IMG/VR virus record: IMGVR_UViG_3300023184_002488
Coordinates: 1 to 56,981 of that record
Source of the DNA: a virus
Length of the DNA: 56,981 nucleotides
Strand: one strand, 5' to 3'
In this document: positions 16,436 through 25,034 of the stretch, one piece after another
How positions within the stretch are numbered: the first letter of the stretch is position 1
How the letters are laid out: each line of letters begins with the position of its first letter
Notes under the pieces: model-generated
The model's input: only the letters and a program-made list of their open reading frames with translations
What the model was told of the DNA's origin: nothing
Databases searched by the model: none
Program-made: the position numbers and the translations under genes

Positions 16436-17110
16436 TTATTCTATCTTGATACCGTGTTGATAAATTTTGATACTGTCTTTGGTTAGTCTCACCTGCTCGT
16501 CTTCAGCAACATCACGGGCAACATATAAACTAGGATTGATAATTGCACGATTGCCTATTTTTAACAGTCCTGGCTTATAGGCTTTGACCCACATGCCAAT
16601 ATATACATCATCACCAATATCTGCATGTAACCCTGCTTGACGTTGGATGATAGTATTTTTTCCTACTATGGTTCCGTGTGCCAATCCTACAAAATCATGC
16701 ACCTGGCAAAAATCTTTAAGGGTAGTTCCGGGTTCGATCATAGCACAGTAAGCAATATAAACTCCCTGACCAACTATTGTTCCGGTACCTATGTAGCTAG
16801 TCGGGTCAATGATATTGATACATGATATACCTTGTTCACGCACGAGATTAATAAACATTTTACGTTTACCGGTATCGCGCAGATGATTAGGATCAATGCT
16901 CCAGTTAGTTGCTATAAAGAAATCGTGCGTGTCTTTATATTTGAGTATATTAGTTTCAGAGTCTAGTATGGGGATACCTTGGAACTCTTGTTTATTTCCA
17001 TACCAGTCGCTGTCTAATATGCCCGCAACTGTTAGGCCTTGGCGCTCGGCAGCATCTTTATAACGTATGATGTTGGCACAAGTGCCTAAGAAGATTAAAG
17101 GATTTGACAT
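16436..17110 (-). CDS. Hexapeptide-repeat sugar acyltransferase (NeuD/PglD type), predicted leaderless
   Basis: The start ATG 17108-17110 gives 224 residues. The N-terminal 80 residues (PLIFLGTCANIIRYKDAAE, VAGILDSDW) resemble the PglD/NeuD nucleotide-binding domain, and residues 100-205 form a left-handed beta-helix of hexapeptide repeats (IDPTSYIGTGTIVGQGVYIA, TIVGKNTIIQ, ADIGDDVYIG). The general base His may be H136 or H144 (VHDFVGLAHGTIVG). Such enzymes transfer acetyl groups to amino or hydroxyl groups of nucleotide sugars or sialic acid. There is no Shine-Dalgarno sequence and the promoter -10 ends 7 nt before the ATG. Confidence 0.75.
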   Translation of the reverse strand: MSNPLIFLGTCANIIRYKDAAERQGLTVAGILDSDWYGNKQEFQGIPILDSETNILKYKDTHDFFIATNWSIDPNHLRDTGKRKMFINLVREQGISCINIIDPTSYIGTGTIVGQGVYIAYCAMIEPGTTLKDFCQVHDFVGLAHGTIVGKNTIIQRQAGLHADIGDDVYIGMWVKAYKPGLLKIGNRAIINPSLYVARDVAEDEQVRLTKDSIKIYQHGIKIE

Positions 17111-17117
17111 AGTTCTA

Positions 17118-17146
17118 ATTATATAGTAGAATAAACGTATAGTCAA
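17118..17146 (-). promoter_or_regulatory. Sigma70 promoter giving a leaderless transcript
   Basis: TTGACT (17141-17146), 17 bp, TATAAT (17118-17123). The transcription start is expected at the ATG (17110) or one base before. Confidence 0.75.
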
Positions 17147-17160
17147 CCATCTATTGATAT

Positions 17161-17274
17161 AAATAATATTGCAACGCCGATCTTCAGTATCGACGTCGAA
17201 TTAACCGACCTCTATGTCTTAAATGCGTGGGCCCGTTAATGTCGTATGTGAGTTCTTCACTAGCAATATTATTT
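17161..17274. repeat. Structured intergenic element closed by a 12-bp inverted repeat
   Basis: AAATAATATTGC (17161-17172) and GCAATATTATTT (17263-17274) are perfect complements 90 nt apart, in the space between divergent genes. Inside lie further complementary pieces: CGAT/ATCG, ATTAAC/GTTAAT with CGAC/GTCG in crossing order (possible pseudoknot), and a hairpin GTGA-GTTCT-TCAC. It could be a cis-acting RNA of the dioxygenase operon or paired protein sites flanking the divergent promoters. No known riboswitch class is recognised. Confidence 0.45.
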
Positions 17275-17283
17275 TGATTAGTA

Positions 17284-17289
17284 TATAAT
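17284..17289 (+). promoter_or_regulatory. Possible -10 box of the dioxygenase operon
   Basis: TATAAT on the plus strand 24 bp before the ATG at 17313. No good -35 is present at 16-18 bp, so it may need an activator; this call is weak. Confidence 0.35.
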
Positions 17290-17312
17290 ATAGTTTAATA
17301 GGAGAACTTTAA

Positions 17313-18362
17313 ATGAAAGTCAGTAAGATCCCTGGTCTAGGACGCTTTGGTGTTTATATCGATGACGTAGACCTAGCAAATATTTCACACGAAGAATGGA
17401 TGGAAATTGGTAAAATCCATTTAGAATCATTGGTTACAATTATACGCGGTAATGATTTAAATTACGATACATATTACGATCTATTCAAACAATGGGGCAC
17501 ACCACGTTATAGCCGCCCGCTGAACTTTTACCTAAAATATGGCAAACCTGTTAAAGAACTAGTCATGAATAATCTATTAGATGACGGTGACAAGAACGAA
17601 ATGCGTCTAGGTCGATTATGGCAGATAGATAAACGTCGTCCTGGTATGGTGCGTGTTACAGGTAAACTAAATGACAAAGGCGAACCATTGGGTATTTTTG
17701 ATAATGGCGAACTCAAATGGCACAGCAATGAATGTGCTGATCCAGCGTTCACTCCCGGTGTAGCATTAATGGGTTGGGAATCGATGCAAGGTAGTTGCAC
17801 AGGGTTCGCTACCACAGTTGATTGGTATGAGAAACAGTCAGAAGCATTCCGTAGCGAACTAGATGAATTGATCACTGTTAATAACTATCGACCGTTAAGC
17901 CTTAATCCTGTGCTTAAAGAAGAACAAGAGCAATTCTATAATAATAATCAATGTCCGATTCCAAACGGTGAAGTTCCATTGGTAATCAATAGCCCGGGTG
18001 GTATCAAAGGTCTACACTTACCAGCTACTACGTTTGACTATTTTAAAGGTATGAGCAAAGAAGAATCTACTAAACTATACGATCGTATCTGGGGTGAAGT
18101 CATACAACCAGAATATATGTATGAACATTGGTATCAACGTGATAAAGATATCTTAATCTTTGACAACAGTATCACTGTCCACAATCGCAAGATTGAAAAT
18201 GATGGCATCAGTCCAAATCGTGTAGGACTACGTATACAATTTGATTATGATATTATTGCAGGTAACTATACCCCATTCTATCAAGAGCCGTATAATATCC
18301 AACGTCAAGAACGCATGACTATGATGAAGATCGCTACTGAAGGGTTGGCATTAGCCGCTTAA
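17313..18362 (+). CDS. TauD-like Fe/2-oxoglutarate oxygenase homologue 1, HxN variant
   Basis: The 349-residue protein has the TauD/clavaminate-synthase layout: WHSNE (H137, N139) where the family has HxD/E, GWESMQGSCTGFATTVDWY as in the strand after the first ligand, the distal His in TVHNRK (H290) and the 2-oxoglutarate Arg in NRVGLRIQFDY (R307). The metal-binding carboxylate appears to be Asn, although E140 is adjacent. Activity is therefore uncertain. AGGAG precedes the ATG. It is the first gene of a plus-strand operon; the second homologue starts 1 nt after its stop. The substrate is unknown. Confidence 0.7.
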   Translation: MKVSKIPGLGRFGVYIDDVDLANISHEEWMEIGKIHLESLVTIIRGNDLNYDTYYDLFKQWGTPRYSRPLNFYLKYGKPVKELVMNNLLDDGDKNEMRLGRLWQIDKRRPGMVRVTGKLNDKGEPLGIFDNGELKWHSNECADPAFTPGVALMGWESMQGSCTGFATTVDWYEKQSEAFRSELDELITVNNYRPLSLNPVLKEEQEQFYNNNQCPIPNGEVPLVINSPGGIKGLHLPATTFDYFKGMSKEESTKLYDRIWGEVIQPEYMYEHWYQRDKDILIFDNSITVHNRKIENDGISPNRVGLRIQFDYDIIAGNYTPFYQEPYNIQRQERMTMMKIATEGLALAA

Positions 18363-18363
18363 T

Positions 18364-19218
18364 ATGAAATACACTTTACATGAAAATGGGTGGACTGTCA
18401 TTCTCGAAGACTATGACTTTGCTACTGCTACTCAAGAAGACATCAATATACTCGGTAATCTATTAGCGACTAATACTGTTATCATCGCCAAGAATCAAGC
18501 GCATTTAACAGTTGAAGACGAAGTGCGCATTTGTCATATGTTTGGTAATGTAGAAAATACATTATTCGCAGTTGACCAAGCGCCGTGGAAACATTTCTTT
18601 GTCCCCGGTAGTGACACGGAAGTATTGCGTGTCACAGGTGAATTAGATGAACACGGTGAACCTGGACTATTTGGTCATGTCAGTGATTTGGATTGGCACT
18701 GTAATCGCCCTGGCATGGAACATCGTATGCCTATCGTATGGTTATTTGGTGTTAAAGGTACTGTCGGATCTAGAACTAGTTGGATTAATAATATCATGAG
18801 TTATGATGATTTAGATCCTGCGTTTAAAGAAGAAATTAAAGAGCTTAAAATGGTATGTGGGTTCCGTCAAGGTAGTTATTCTGAAATTAATTTTGGCAAG
18901 CCAGAAGATTTTAATGAATATTATAATCCTAGTTTAGTGCATACTAACATCGGACGTAAGACCGGATTATTTTTTCCATTCTTACAGTTCCGTAACTTTG
19001 TAGGATTAACAGAAGAACAAAGCCTACCAATTTTAATAAAATTACGTGATCATATGTTACAAGAAAAATATATGTATCATCATGATTGGTCTGATGGTGA
19101 TGTTGTTATATCTGAGCAATGGCTAGGTATTCATAAACGCTGGCGGTTTGATGGTATGCCCGGACGAGTATTACATCGTGCCTGCTGTGATTTTTCTAAT
19201 ATAGTATTCAATGATTGA
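18364..19218 (+). CDS. TauD-like Fe/2-oxoglutarate oxygenase homologue 2, HxN variant
   Basis: The 284-residue protein is shorter but of the same type: RVTGELDEHGEP and LDWHCNRPG (H112, N114) parallel RVTGKLNDKGEP and LKWHSNE in homologue 1. The distal His is probably in WLGIHKRW (H257), followed by an Arg-rich segment (GRVLHRACCDF). Again Asn replaces the usual acidic ligand. It starts one base after the stop of homologue 1 and overlaps the next gene by 8 nt, so the three are co-translated. Two related subunits might work as a pair; this is inference. Confidence 0.7.
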   Translation: MKYTLHENGWTVILEDYDFATATQEDINILGNLLATNTVIIAKNQAHLTVEDEVRICHMFGNVENTLFAVDQAPWKHFFVPGSDTEVLRVTGELDEHGEPGLFGHVSDLDWHCNRPGMEHRMPIVWLFGVKGTVGSRTSWINNIMSYDDLDPAFKEEIKELKMVCGFRQGSYSEINFGKPEDFNEYYNPSLVHTNIGRKTGLFFPFLQFRNFVGLTEEQSLPILIKLRDHMLQEKYMYHHDWSDGDVVISEQWLGIHKRWRFDGMPGRVLHRACCDFSNIVFND

Positions 19219-19828
19219 TCGCCAGACAATTAAGTTCTTCCAGCACTTACCTAAATTAGAGGAATCCGATAATCATTTCTTTGAGTCGGTGTTTAGCATT
19301 AACTCCAATGATCTCAAGGTCATGCACGATCTAGCAAAAACCATAGATATCCCCCCTCGTATACGAAAGAAATATCGCTGGTATATTGATGACCATACAG
19401 GTAAATTATATTCTAAAGACCTATGTAATGTCAATGGCGTTCCAGCACATGATCATTATCAAAAGATGTTTCCCGGAGCTATCATAGAAAATCCTATATT
19501 AGAGTGGTTGCCAGAATACGAACCATTTAAGAATGTATTGGCACCAATTGGTAAACAATGGCGTTGGGTCATGTTGGTGCGAATTGACCCCATGGGTTAT
19601 TGGGGACCACATTTCAACATACCCGGATCAATGGATCAGGAAGATTATACATTATATTGGATTCCATTGAATCAAGTTAAAAATAGATTTTTTGCTGCTG
19701 CCAATGTTGGATATTTTGAACCTCAAGTAGGCAAAGCCTATATACAACGAGGGCATATATATCAGTATTCTACAATTAATCTCGGCAACGAGCCAATGTA
19801 TAATATCACTGGGGTTTGTATTAAATGA
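19211..19828 (+). CDS. Oxygenase/cupin-fold protein (hydroxylase-like)
   Basis: The 205-residue protein resembles phage 2-oxoglutarate hydroxylase-like (aspartyl-hydroxylase fold) proteins in its C-terminal half: VRIDPMGYWGPHFNIPG (H134, N136), YTLYWIPLN, FEPQVGKAYIQRGHIYQ (H182) and YNITGVCI. As in its two neighbours the first metal triad position reads HxN. The N-terminal 90 residues are unassigned. It overlaps both neighbours by a few bases. Assignment by fold motifs only. Confidence 0.5.
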   Translation: MIDRQTIKFFQHLPKLEESDNHFFESVFSINSNDLKVMHDLAKTIDIPPRIRKKYRWYIDDHTGKLYSKDLCNVNGVPAHDHYQKMFPGAIIENPILEWLPEYEPFKNVLAPIGKQWRWVMLVRIDPMGYWGPHFNIPGSMDQEDYTLYWIPLNQVKNRFFAAANVGYFEPQVGKAYIQRGHIYQYSTINLGNEPMYNITGVCIK

Positions 19829-20271
19829 TCACCCCTATTAGGATCATGTTAAAATCAATAGAAAAAATAACCACTGTTGATTGTAAAATTTTCTGTAATA
19901 AGATACAATATCCATTCGAAATAGTCAATCATGGAGAACATTTTGACATTTATAAAAATGAAACTATGTTTTTTATATCTATTGACACTGTAGTTGATTG
20001 TATCGATTCTAACGAATTATCGATACTATGGAGGAATAAACCTCTAATAGATAGTGAAATTGACGATATTGAAATAAATTACCTATATATTGATAAAAAT
20101 AATCTATTCAAGGCAAGCAGATTTTATCATATTCATTCTAACGATCTGGTTGATCCACCGAAAGAATTTGATAATAACTATTGGAATCCAGGGACACAAA
20201 TTGATAATCCTGGAATATTTTATTTAGATTTTAATTTACCCATCGAATCTTGGTGTTTTAAGGTGTGCTAA
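19825..20271 (+). CDS. Hypothetical protein, 148 aa
   Basis: An AT-rich 148-residue frame that starts by ATGA overlap with the oxygenase-like gene. The product is acidic, rich in Ile/Asn/Asp and probably beta-rich (FEIVNHGEHFDIYKNETMFF; the C-terminal half has WNPGTQIDNPGIFYLDFN). No family is recognised. Its 3' end overlaps the convergent minus-strand gene by 36 nt. Confidence 0.55.
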   Translation: MITPIRIMLKSIEKITTVDCKIFCNKIQYPFEIVNHGEHFDIYKNETMFFISIDTVVDCIDSNELSILWRNKPLIDSEIDDIEINYLYIDKNNLFKASRFYHIHSNDLVDPPKEFDNNYWNPGTQIDNPGIFYLDFNLPIESWCFKVC

Positions 20272-21048
20272 TACTTTTAATGCGTCAATTAAATTTATAT
20301 ATTTCAATGGTTGGGTAAGGAATTTTACCGTATCTTGTTCAGACCAATCAATAGCATAAAAATCTTCCCAGGTATTGATAGCTGGTTGCGGGACAGCATT
20401 GTAGTAGGTCCAACCGGAGGGTTGGTTGGTTTTATATATACCCAATAGTTCAAATTCACTAAACCATTTAGGTTCACCTAATTCTCTTATATTAGGAATA
20501 GCATCTAACCAACTGCATTGACTACGTTCTTCTAATAGTTGTTTTAATTCATTCCAATCTTGTTTACTGTAGGGCATGAGTTCGTTTACAAGACTGTAAT
20601 TTAATACCCGTGTTAACCCTGTAAGTTTCTCTACCATCTCAGCATACAATTCCTGATACGGGTTCCAAAGATTTTCTGCTTTAAAGTTTAACTTACTATC
20701 TACAAAAAAATCAAATTGTTTAAGAGGGACCTGGTCGCAGTCTTGTAGCAAAAAATAATCACTGTCAAAATGATCAAATGCACAGAGTTTCAATGCCTGT
20801 TGATAATACCAATTATTGTGTTTATAACGACTTAGATCATAATAGTTTTCAAAATAAAGATCATCTAATAAAATATACTTAGACGGATCTAAATCAAATT
20901 CAGCGAATACGCTGTCGATTTTATGTTGCGGATAGGGACTGATTATATAAGTCTTATCGGGATATGGCTTGAGATTGTGATCAAAATTTAAAGTAATTGC
21001 AGCCTCATTGATCCGACTGGGGCCAATGGGAAATATGCGTGTAATCAT
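20236..21048 (-). CDS. Glycosyltransferase-like protein (DUF6492-like)
   Basis: The 270-residue protein contains NNWYYQQALKLCAFDHFD and YFLLQDCDQVPLKQFDFF at about residues 78-115; the QQxxKL...D.fl..D.D layout is that of DUF6492-type GT-A glycosyltransferases, with D104/D106 as the DxD metal site. The rest has many Trp/Tyr residues. It starts by ATGA overlap with the late gene 21045-21518, so it should be expressed late with it. The acceptor is unknown; modification of a virion component is possible. Confidence 0.6.
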   Translation of the reverse strand: MITRIFPIGPSRINEAAITLNFDHNLKPYPDKTYIISPYPQHKIDSVFAEFDLDPSKYILLDDLYFENYYDLSRYKHNNWYYQQALKLCAFDHFDSDYFLLQDCDQVPLKQFDFFVDSKLNFKAENLWNPYQELYAEMVEKLTGLTRVLNYSLVNELMPYSKQDWNELKQLLEERSQCSWLDAIPNIRELGEPKWFSEFELLGIYKTNQPSGWTYYNAVPQPAINTWEDFYAIDWSEQDTVKFLTQPLKYINLIDALKVLAHLKTPRFDG

Positions 21049-21518
21049 TCAGCTGTCTTAAAGACAGCGTTAATTAAATCTGGTAATCCCCAAGTGATAC
21101 TCATACCGGGGCTAATATCAGGAATACCGCACCAACCAGGATAAGATGTGTCTCTTATATATGGATTAGTAATAGTTATATTAGATTGTCCACCAAAACG
21201 TGCGGGTTTACCTTTAATCGCTGTTTGCCAATTTAAATACACCTGTTGATCATCTAAATAAAAATCCACATGATAAGTTTGTATTGGGCCAATGGTTTCC
21301 GGTCTATTAATAACCGTTAATGTAACATAATCATTAGTGTCATAATCAACAGTAAATTCTATAGGATCCGGAGTTACTTGATTAGGGTCTACATTAAATC
21401 GAGCTGTAATTTCTGCACGTTCTACCACTGTAGTGCCACCAAACAATAAGTCTACCCAGGCCGATCCAGTTAATAAGCTACCTTTACTGATATTTGCTAC
21501 TACTCGTAATTGTGACAT
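21045..21518 (-). CDS. Late beta-rich protein, possible virion or carbohydrate-binding protein
   Basis: The 157-residue protein is beta-rich, starts MSQLRVVANISKGSLLTGSA and contains YHVDFYLDDQQVYLNW, a pattern seen in small beta-sandwich binding modules. No family can be named. A perfect late octamer TATAAATA lies about 22 nt before its ATG, with AAGGAT as ribosome site, so it is probably expressed with the virion genes and may be a decoration or fibre-associated protein. Confidence 0.55.
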   Translation of the reverse strand: MSQLRVVANISKGSLLTGSAWVDLLFGGTTVVERAEITARFNVDPNQVTPDPIEFTVDYDTNDYVTLTVINRPETIGPIQTYHVDFYLDDQQVYLNWQTAIKGKPARFGGQSNITITNPYIRDTSYPGWCGIPDISPGMSITWGLPDLINAVFKTAE

Positions 21519-21540
21519 AATTGACTATCCTTATTTTGTG

Positions 21541-21548
21541 TATTTATA
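21541..21548 (-). promoter_or_regulatory. T4-type late promoter (perfect octamer)
   Basis: TATAAATA on the minus strand, 22 nt before the ATG at 21518, overlapping the end of the upstream gene region. Confidence 0.75.
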
Positions 21549-21550
21549 TG

Positions 21551-22900
21551 CTATTTGAACCCAAAGGCAAATTTACTAGGCTTCATTGTTGCGTAATAAC
21601 TCTTACCAGCATCGATTAGCATCGTGCCTTCAAAGTTTGGTGGGTAGACTGAACGGAATCCAGTAACCACTGCATCTTGACCTTGGACTTTCATATCGAG
21701 GTAGATTTGAACGATACTAGATTGATTCATGAATGCCTGCATACCTTTGCTCATCTTTGGCATGGCATTTAATCGATCAGCTACGTATTTGGCCACGCTA
21801 CTTAATAGGTGTAGACCAGCATTGTAGTTCTTGTTAGTTGTATCTGCGGCATAGTTACTGCATAATTTAGCATATCTGCTAGGCAATTTATTAGTACCAA
21901 CATTAATCATATTACGGCAATCTTCCGCGGTACGTGCATCAATAATGCCAAATGTTACACCTAGTTCAAGTGGTGCATCTATAGCCGTCAATGAGTTGAT
22001 AATATTAATCATGCTGACTACTTGTTTATAAGTTTTTATTAGATCTGGACTGGTAGTTCTTGCTTTTTCGATAGCATCATAGATATTCTTAGCACTGGCT
22101 TTAGCACCGTTGCCGCCTTTACTACTGATGCCGAGATCTGCACCTTTGGCTGATTGGAATACGCTGTCGACCAAGTTGTGTGTTTTACTCATTGGCCAAC
22201 GCACTTTACATTTTGCATATGGTGAACCTAATACGTCTTTACGTGCTAGATCAGCGTCACCACCAATAACACCACTGGCTAGAGCAACAGGAGTTAATAT
22301 CTCACCAAAGTAATCACGCAGTGCTGGCATCTGGCTAGCCATACCCTGGAATACTGGTAATTGCCCTTGACGGACTGCATCTAAGGCCTGTGTTAATTGT
22401 TGTTCATGTTGAACGTTTGTTAGTTTGCCTTTGATAGTAACCAAGGCTTGATCAATATTAGGAAAGCTAGTACCTACACCCACTAAGGTTTGTGGGTCAT
22501 AGCCTGTGGCTAGTTTTTGTGATGTTGCCGTGTTTAGTTTCCAACCTGAGGGTATTTCATTATTAGCCCATTTACCTGTTAGCACACCTTGTGTGGTGTT
22601 AATATAACGACCCCAATAAACAGCATCACCATCGCTGGTCTGTAATTGTGCTACTGCAAATGCTTTGTTATTACCTGGATTATTAACCCATTGTATCTTA
22701 TCTTTAAGCACTTTCTTTTCTAGATTAGCGATATTCTGATCGCGTTCTTCTGCGCTAGAATATGCGGCTTGACCTGGGGGAGGAAAAGGGGTTACCTGCT
22801 TGAATTCAGCAGTAATACCATCGGTATGCACATATGGATCGCCTGGGCGACGACCAAAAAATCCCTTGGCTTCTTGTAGTTTTAATTCGCTAATTTTCAT
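21551..22900 (-). CDS. Late protein with capsid-targeting-like N-terminus, possible injected protein
   Basis: The 449-residue protein is unassigned. It starts MKISELKLQEAKGFFGRR; a short amphipathic helix ending LQE|A resembles T4 capsid-targeting sequences cut by the gp21 prohead protease ((L/I)xE|A/G). The centre has a conserved-looking piece GVIGGDADLARKDVLGS and GISSKGGNGAKASAKN, reminiscent of nuclease-type active sites but not decisive. A GATAAATA late octamer ends 7 nt before the ATG and there is no Shine-Dalgarno sequence, so the mRNA should have almost no leader. An internal head protein delivered with the DNA is my inference. Confidence 0.6.
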   Translation of the reverse strand: MKISELKLQEAKGFFGRRPGDPYVHTDGITAEFKQVTPFPPPGQAAYSSAEERDQNIANLEKKVLKDKIQWVNNPGNNKAFAVAQLQTSDGDAVYWGRYINTTQGVLTGKWANNEIPSGWKLNTATSQKLATGYDPQTLVGVGTSFPNIDQALVTIKGKLTNVQHEQQLTQALDAVRQGQLPVFQGMASQMPALRDYFGEILTPVALASGVIGGDADLARKDVLGSPYAKCKVRWPMSKTHNLVDSVFQSAKGADLGISSKGGNGAKASAKNIYDAIEKARTTSPDLIKTYKQVVSMINIINSLTAIDAPLELGVTFGIIDARTAEDCRNMINVGTNKLPSRYAKLCSNYAADTTNKNYNAGLHLLSSVAKYVADRLNAMPKMSKGMQAFMNQSSIVQIYLDMKVQGQDAVVTGFRSVYPPNFEGTMLIDAGKSYYATMKPSKFAFGFK

Positions 22901-22907
22901 GATATAG

Positions 22908-22915
22908 TATTTATC
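22908..22915 (-). promoter_or_regulatory. T4-type late promoter, near-leaderless
   Basis: GATAAATA, 7 nt before the ATG at 22900; the expected start of transcription is 2 nt before the codon. It overlaps the stop codon of the upstream gene. Confidence 0.65.
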
Positions 22916-23669
22916 TACGTTCTATATCATCTTCGTTGCAGTCTATTCCGTATTGTATTTCAACTATTTTGCAAGGCATATCGTAGGGATTAAACAATCT
23001 ATGCCATTGTTCGACGCTGATGTGATGTGTTTGATGTTTAACCAACGGTTTTTGAATTAATTGGTTTGACGGCAATGTATATTGTTCAACCATACAACGC
23101 CCATCAGCGATCATCCATTCTTCTGTGCGATCATAATGTCGTTGCATGGTTAAACTCTGCCCGGATTCTATAGTCAACTCTTTAACTTTAGTGCCAGGTA
23201 CTTCATGCAAGACACGATAGTAGCCCCATGGACGTATAGTCTTAGGTGCTTTCCATTCTTCTAATATCCAACTACTTGAATTCTTTTTATTTTCGCCACC
23301 AACCCCAAACGCAAACTCCACATCTTTGATCGCCATCTCTGGAATGTTATCTTGTGTGCGATCGCCACCATTGGCAAATATGATCTGGCTATTGGGATAT
23401 AGATCTTTAACATTGTGTATGGCTTCTAAGGCAGTGTCATCGTCGTCATTAAACAAGATGACTCCGTCAACAAACTTAAGATTCTCGAGGATAGTAACAC
23501 GTTCCGGACCGGGCATAAACGCACGACCTTTCTTACGTGTTAACCAAGCATCACTGTTGACTCCTACTATCAGAACATTACCTAAAGACTTAGCAGATTT
23601 TAAGTATTCTATATGTCCTGAATGCAATGGGTCAAACCCACCGGTACATAATACTACTCGATTGATCAT
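22911..23669 (-). CDS. Fusion of a cytidylyltransferase-type nucleotidyltransferase and a mannose-isomerase cupin
   Basis: Residues 1-138 are a nucleotidyltransferase of the RfaE/HldE C-terminal type (VVLCTGGFDPLHSGHIEYL, HSGH at 16-19, GVNSDAWLTRKKGR). Residues 143-252 are a cupin like the C-terminal domain of ManC: IRPWGYYRVL, VKELTIESGQSLTMQRH (H178), EEWMIADG, HHISVEQWHRLFN and KIVEIQYG followed by EDDIER. The two domains normally belong to different enzymes. It could prepare and activate a sugar phosphate. It starts by ATGA overlap with the methyltransferase gene. Confidence 0.8.
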   Translation of the reverse strand: MINRVVLCTGGFDPLHSGHIEYLKSAKSLGNVLIVGVNSDAWLTRKKGRAFMPGPERVTILENLKFVDGVILFNDDDDTALEAIHNVKDLYPNSQIIFANGGDRTQDNIPEMAIKDVEFAFGVGGENKKNSSSWILEEWKAPKTIRPWGYYRVLHEVPGTKVKELTIESGQSLTMQRHYDRTEEWMIADGRCMVEQYTLPSNQLIQKPLVKHQTHHISVEQWHRLFNPYDMPCKIVEIQYGIDCNEDDIERR

Positions 23670-24586
23670 TTTGATTTATAGCTTTTTCTTGGAGGGGGGG
23701 TAGAATTAACTTTTAAAGGTTTAAGTAACTGTGTTTCTTTAGTCACTGCGGCTCTTTGCTTGATAGTAATTTCAGTCGACTGCGTTGTTTCGTTGAACAC
23801 CCCATCAACTGTAGGAGTAAGATTTTCAGTTCCTGGTGCAGGTGCCCATTGGCTAACATAGTCAATGAAATAGTTTTCTTTGTCTAACCACGGCATGACG
23901 ATCTCTTCTTGTTTCAAATACCCGTGTGTGTTGATACTAGATACTATGCTAGGATGTAGCAAATTTTTGTCTGCTAGGTCATACCAGTTAGTAGTTTCTG
24001 GATCCATTACCGGCACGTCTGATTTATACACTGCCATCTGTATCCATGGGTCACCAAATTTCTTTAGTAGATAAGCATCTCGGCAGTCGAATCCATTGAC
24101 GGTTAACATATAAATCAAACTAGTAGGAGTGTAGTTAAAATAGCAACCATTATAAGTCCTGCTGTAGTATCTATTATACTCAACTCCGTTATATTGCGGG
24201 ATAGATATCAGCAACATACCGTTGGTAGTCATATAGCTGTTCCACATACGCAGAGTTTTTAATGGATCTGTGCTGTAGTTTAGACTATCGTGTGCCCACA
24301 TTAGGTCTATGCTAATAGGAAATAGATTTTCTTTATCATATATATCACATATTTTATTGATATTTTTAAGGGTAGGAACTTGAGCTATTTTAGCCGGGTC
24401 CTTGTCTACTGCAAACACATTAAAATTATATGGCTGGGGAGGATCTTCATAATTTTCTAAGGTTGCCCACCAATGAACGTCCTCACCAACTCCGCAACCC
24501 ATGTCGGCGACCGTGCGTAGGCTTTCTAAGAACGTATCGTATTGGCGAATTGTTTCTAATATATGTGTTGCGTGCCTGTTAGCCAA
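23666..24586 (-). CDS. SAM-dependent methyltransferase with C-terminal extension
   Basis: The 306-residue protein has motif I TVADMGCGVGEDVHWW at about 26-41, an acidic ribose contact FAVDKDP, motif IV DLMWAHDSLNY and LLISIPQYNG, a class I methyltransferase of the type 11 kind. The last 60 residues are Thr/Pro/Lys-rich and low in complexity (TPPPRKSYKSK). It lies between UvsY-like and the nucleotidyltransferase-cupin fusion with overlaps on both sides. The target is unknown. Confidence 0.7.
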   Translation of the reverse strand: MANRHATHILETIRQYDTFLESLRTVADMGCGVGEDVHWWATLENYEDPPQPYNFNVFAVDKDPAKIAQVPTLKNINKICDIYDKENLFPISIDLMWAHDSLNYSTDPLKTLRMWNSYMTTNGMLLISIPQYNGVEYNRYYSRTYNGCYFNYTPTSLIYMLTVNGFDCRDAYLLKKFGDPWIQMAVYKSDVPVMDPETTNWYDLADKNLLHPSIVSSINTHGYLKQEEIVMPWLDKENYFIDYVSQWAPAPGTENLTPTVDGVFNETTQSTEITIKQRAAVTKETQLLKPLKVNSTPPPRKSYKSK

Positions 24587-25034
24587 TTGATGCGTCCTCC
24601 ATACCTGCTGTTCTCAAGCGTGTAACGTGCCCAAGCATAAAGTTCTTGCTTTCCAGACCTTTCATGATACCTAACCATTTGTTACGTAGCAGGGCTACTT
24701 CATTGATGATGGTCTCAAAGTCGATAACTTCATCTTCACCATCAACATATTTTTCTACGTCACGTGACGTCAATGCTCTTTGATAGTTTTCTAGATATTT
24801 TTGGAAGTGTGTCCTACGTATCTTACGCAGTTTAATATTAAGATAATTGAGCACCGCCTCAACCTCTTGTAGTTGATTAAAGCGACGCTCAGTTATACCG
24901 GGCAGGCCAGCGAGATTTTTCTCTATGTTACCATAGACAGCAACTTCTCGTCGTGCTTCTTCTAATTCCTGTTCATAGTGTTGAATGAAATCAGGTATTG
25001 AATTAAGACTAGCTACTACTTTTGAATACCACAT
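24579..25034 (-). CDS. uvsY: UvsY-like recombination mediator
   Basis: The 151-residue helical, charged protein fits the UvsY group of T4-like phages: similar length, a central basic segment (LNIKLRKIRRTHFQKYLENY) and the C-terminal WLGIMKGLESKNFMLGHVTR, close to the UvsY end (WGILLDFCSGALDAIKSRGF). UvsY loads the UvsX recombinase on gp32-coated single-stranded DNA. It is encoded in the same cluster as UvsX and gp32, separated by a radical SAM gene that overlaps its 5' end by 19 nt. Confidence 0.7.
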   Translation of the reverse strand: MWYSKVVASLNSIPDFIQHYEQELEEARREVAVYGNIEKNLAGLPGITERRFNQLQEVEAVLNYLNIKLRKIRRTHFQKYLENYQRALTSRDVEKYVDGEDEVIDFETIINEVALLRNKWLGIMKGLESKNFMLGHVTRLRTAGMEDASIG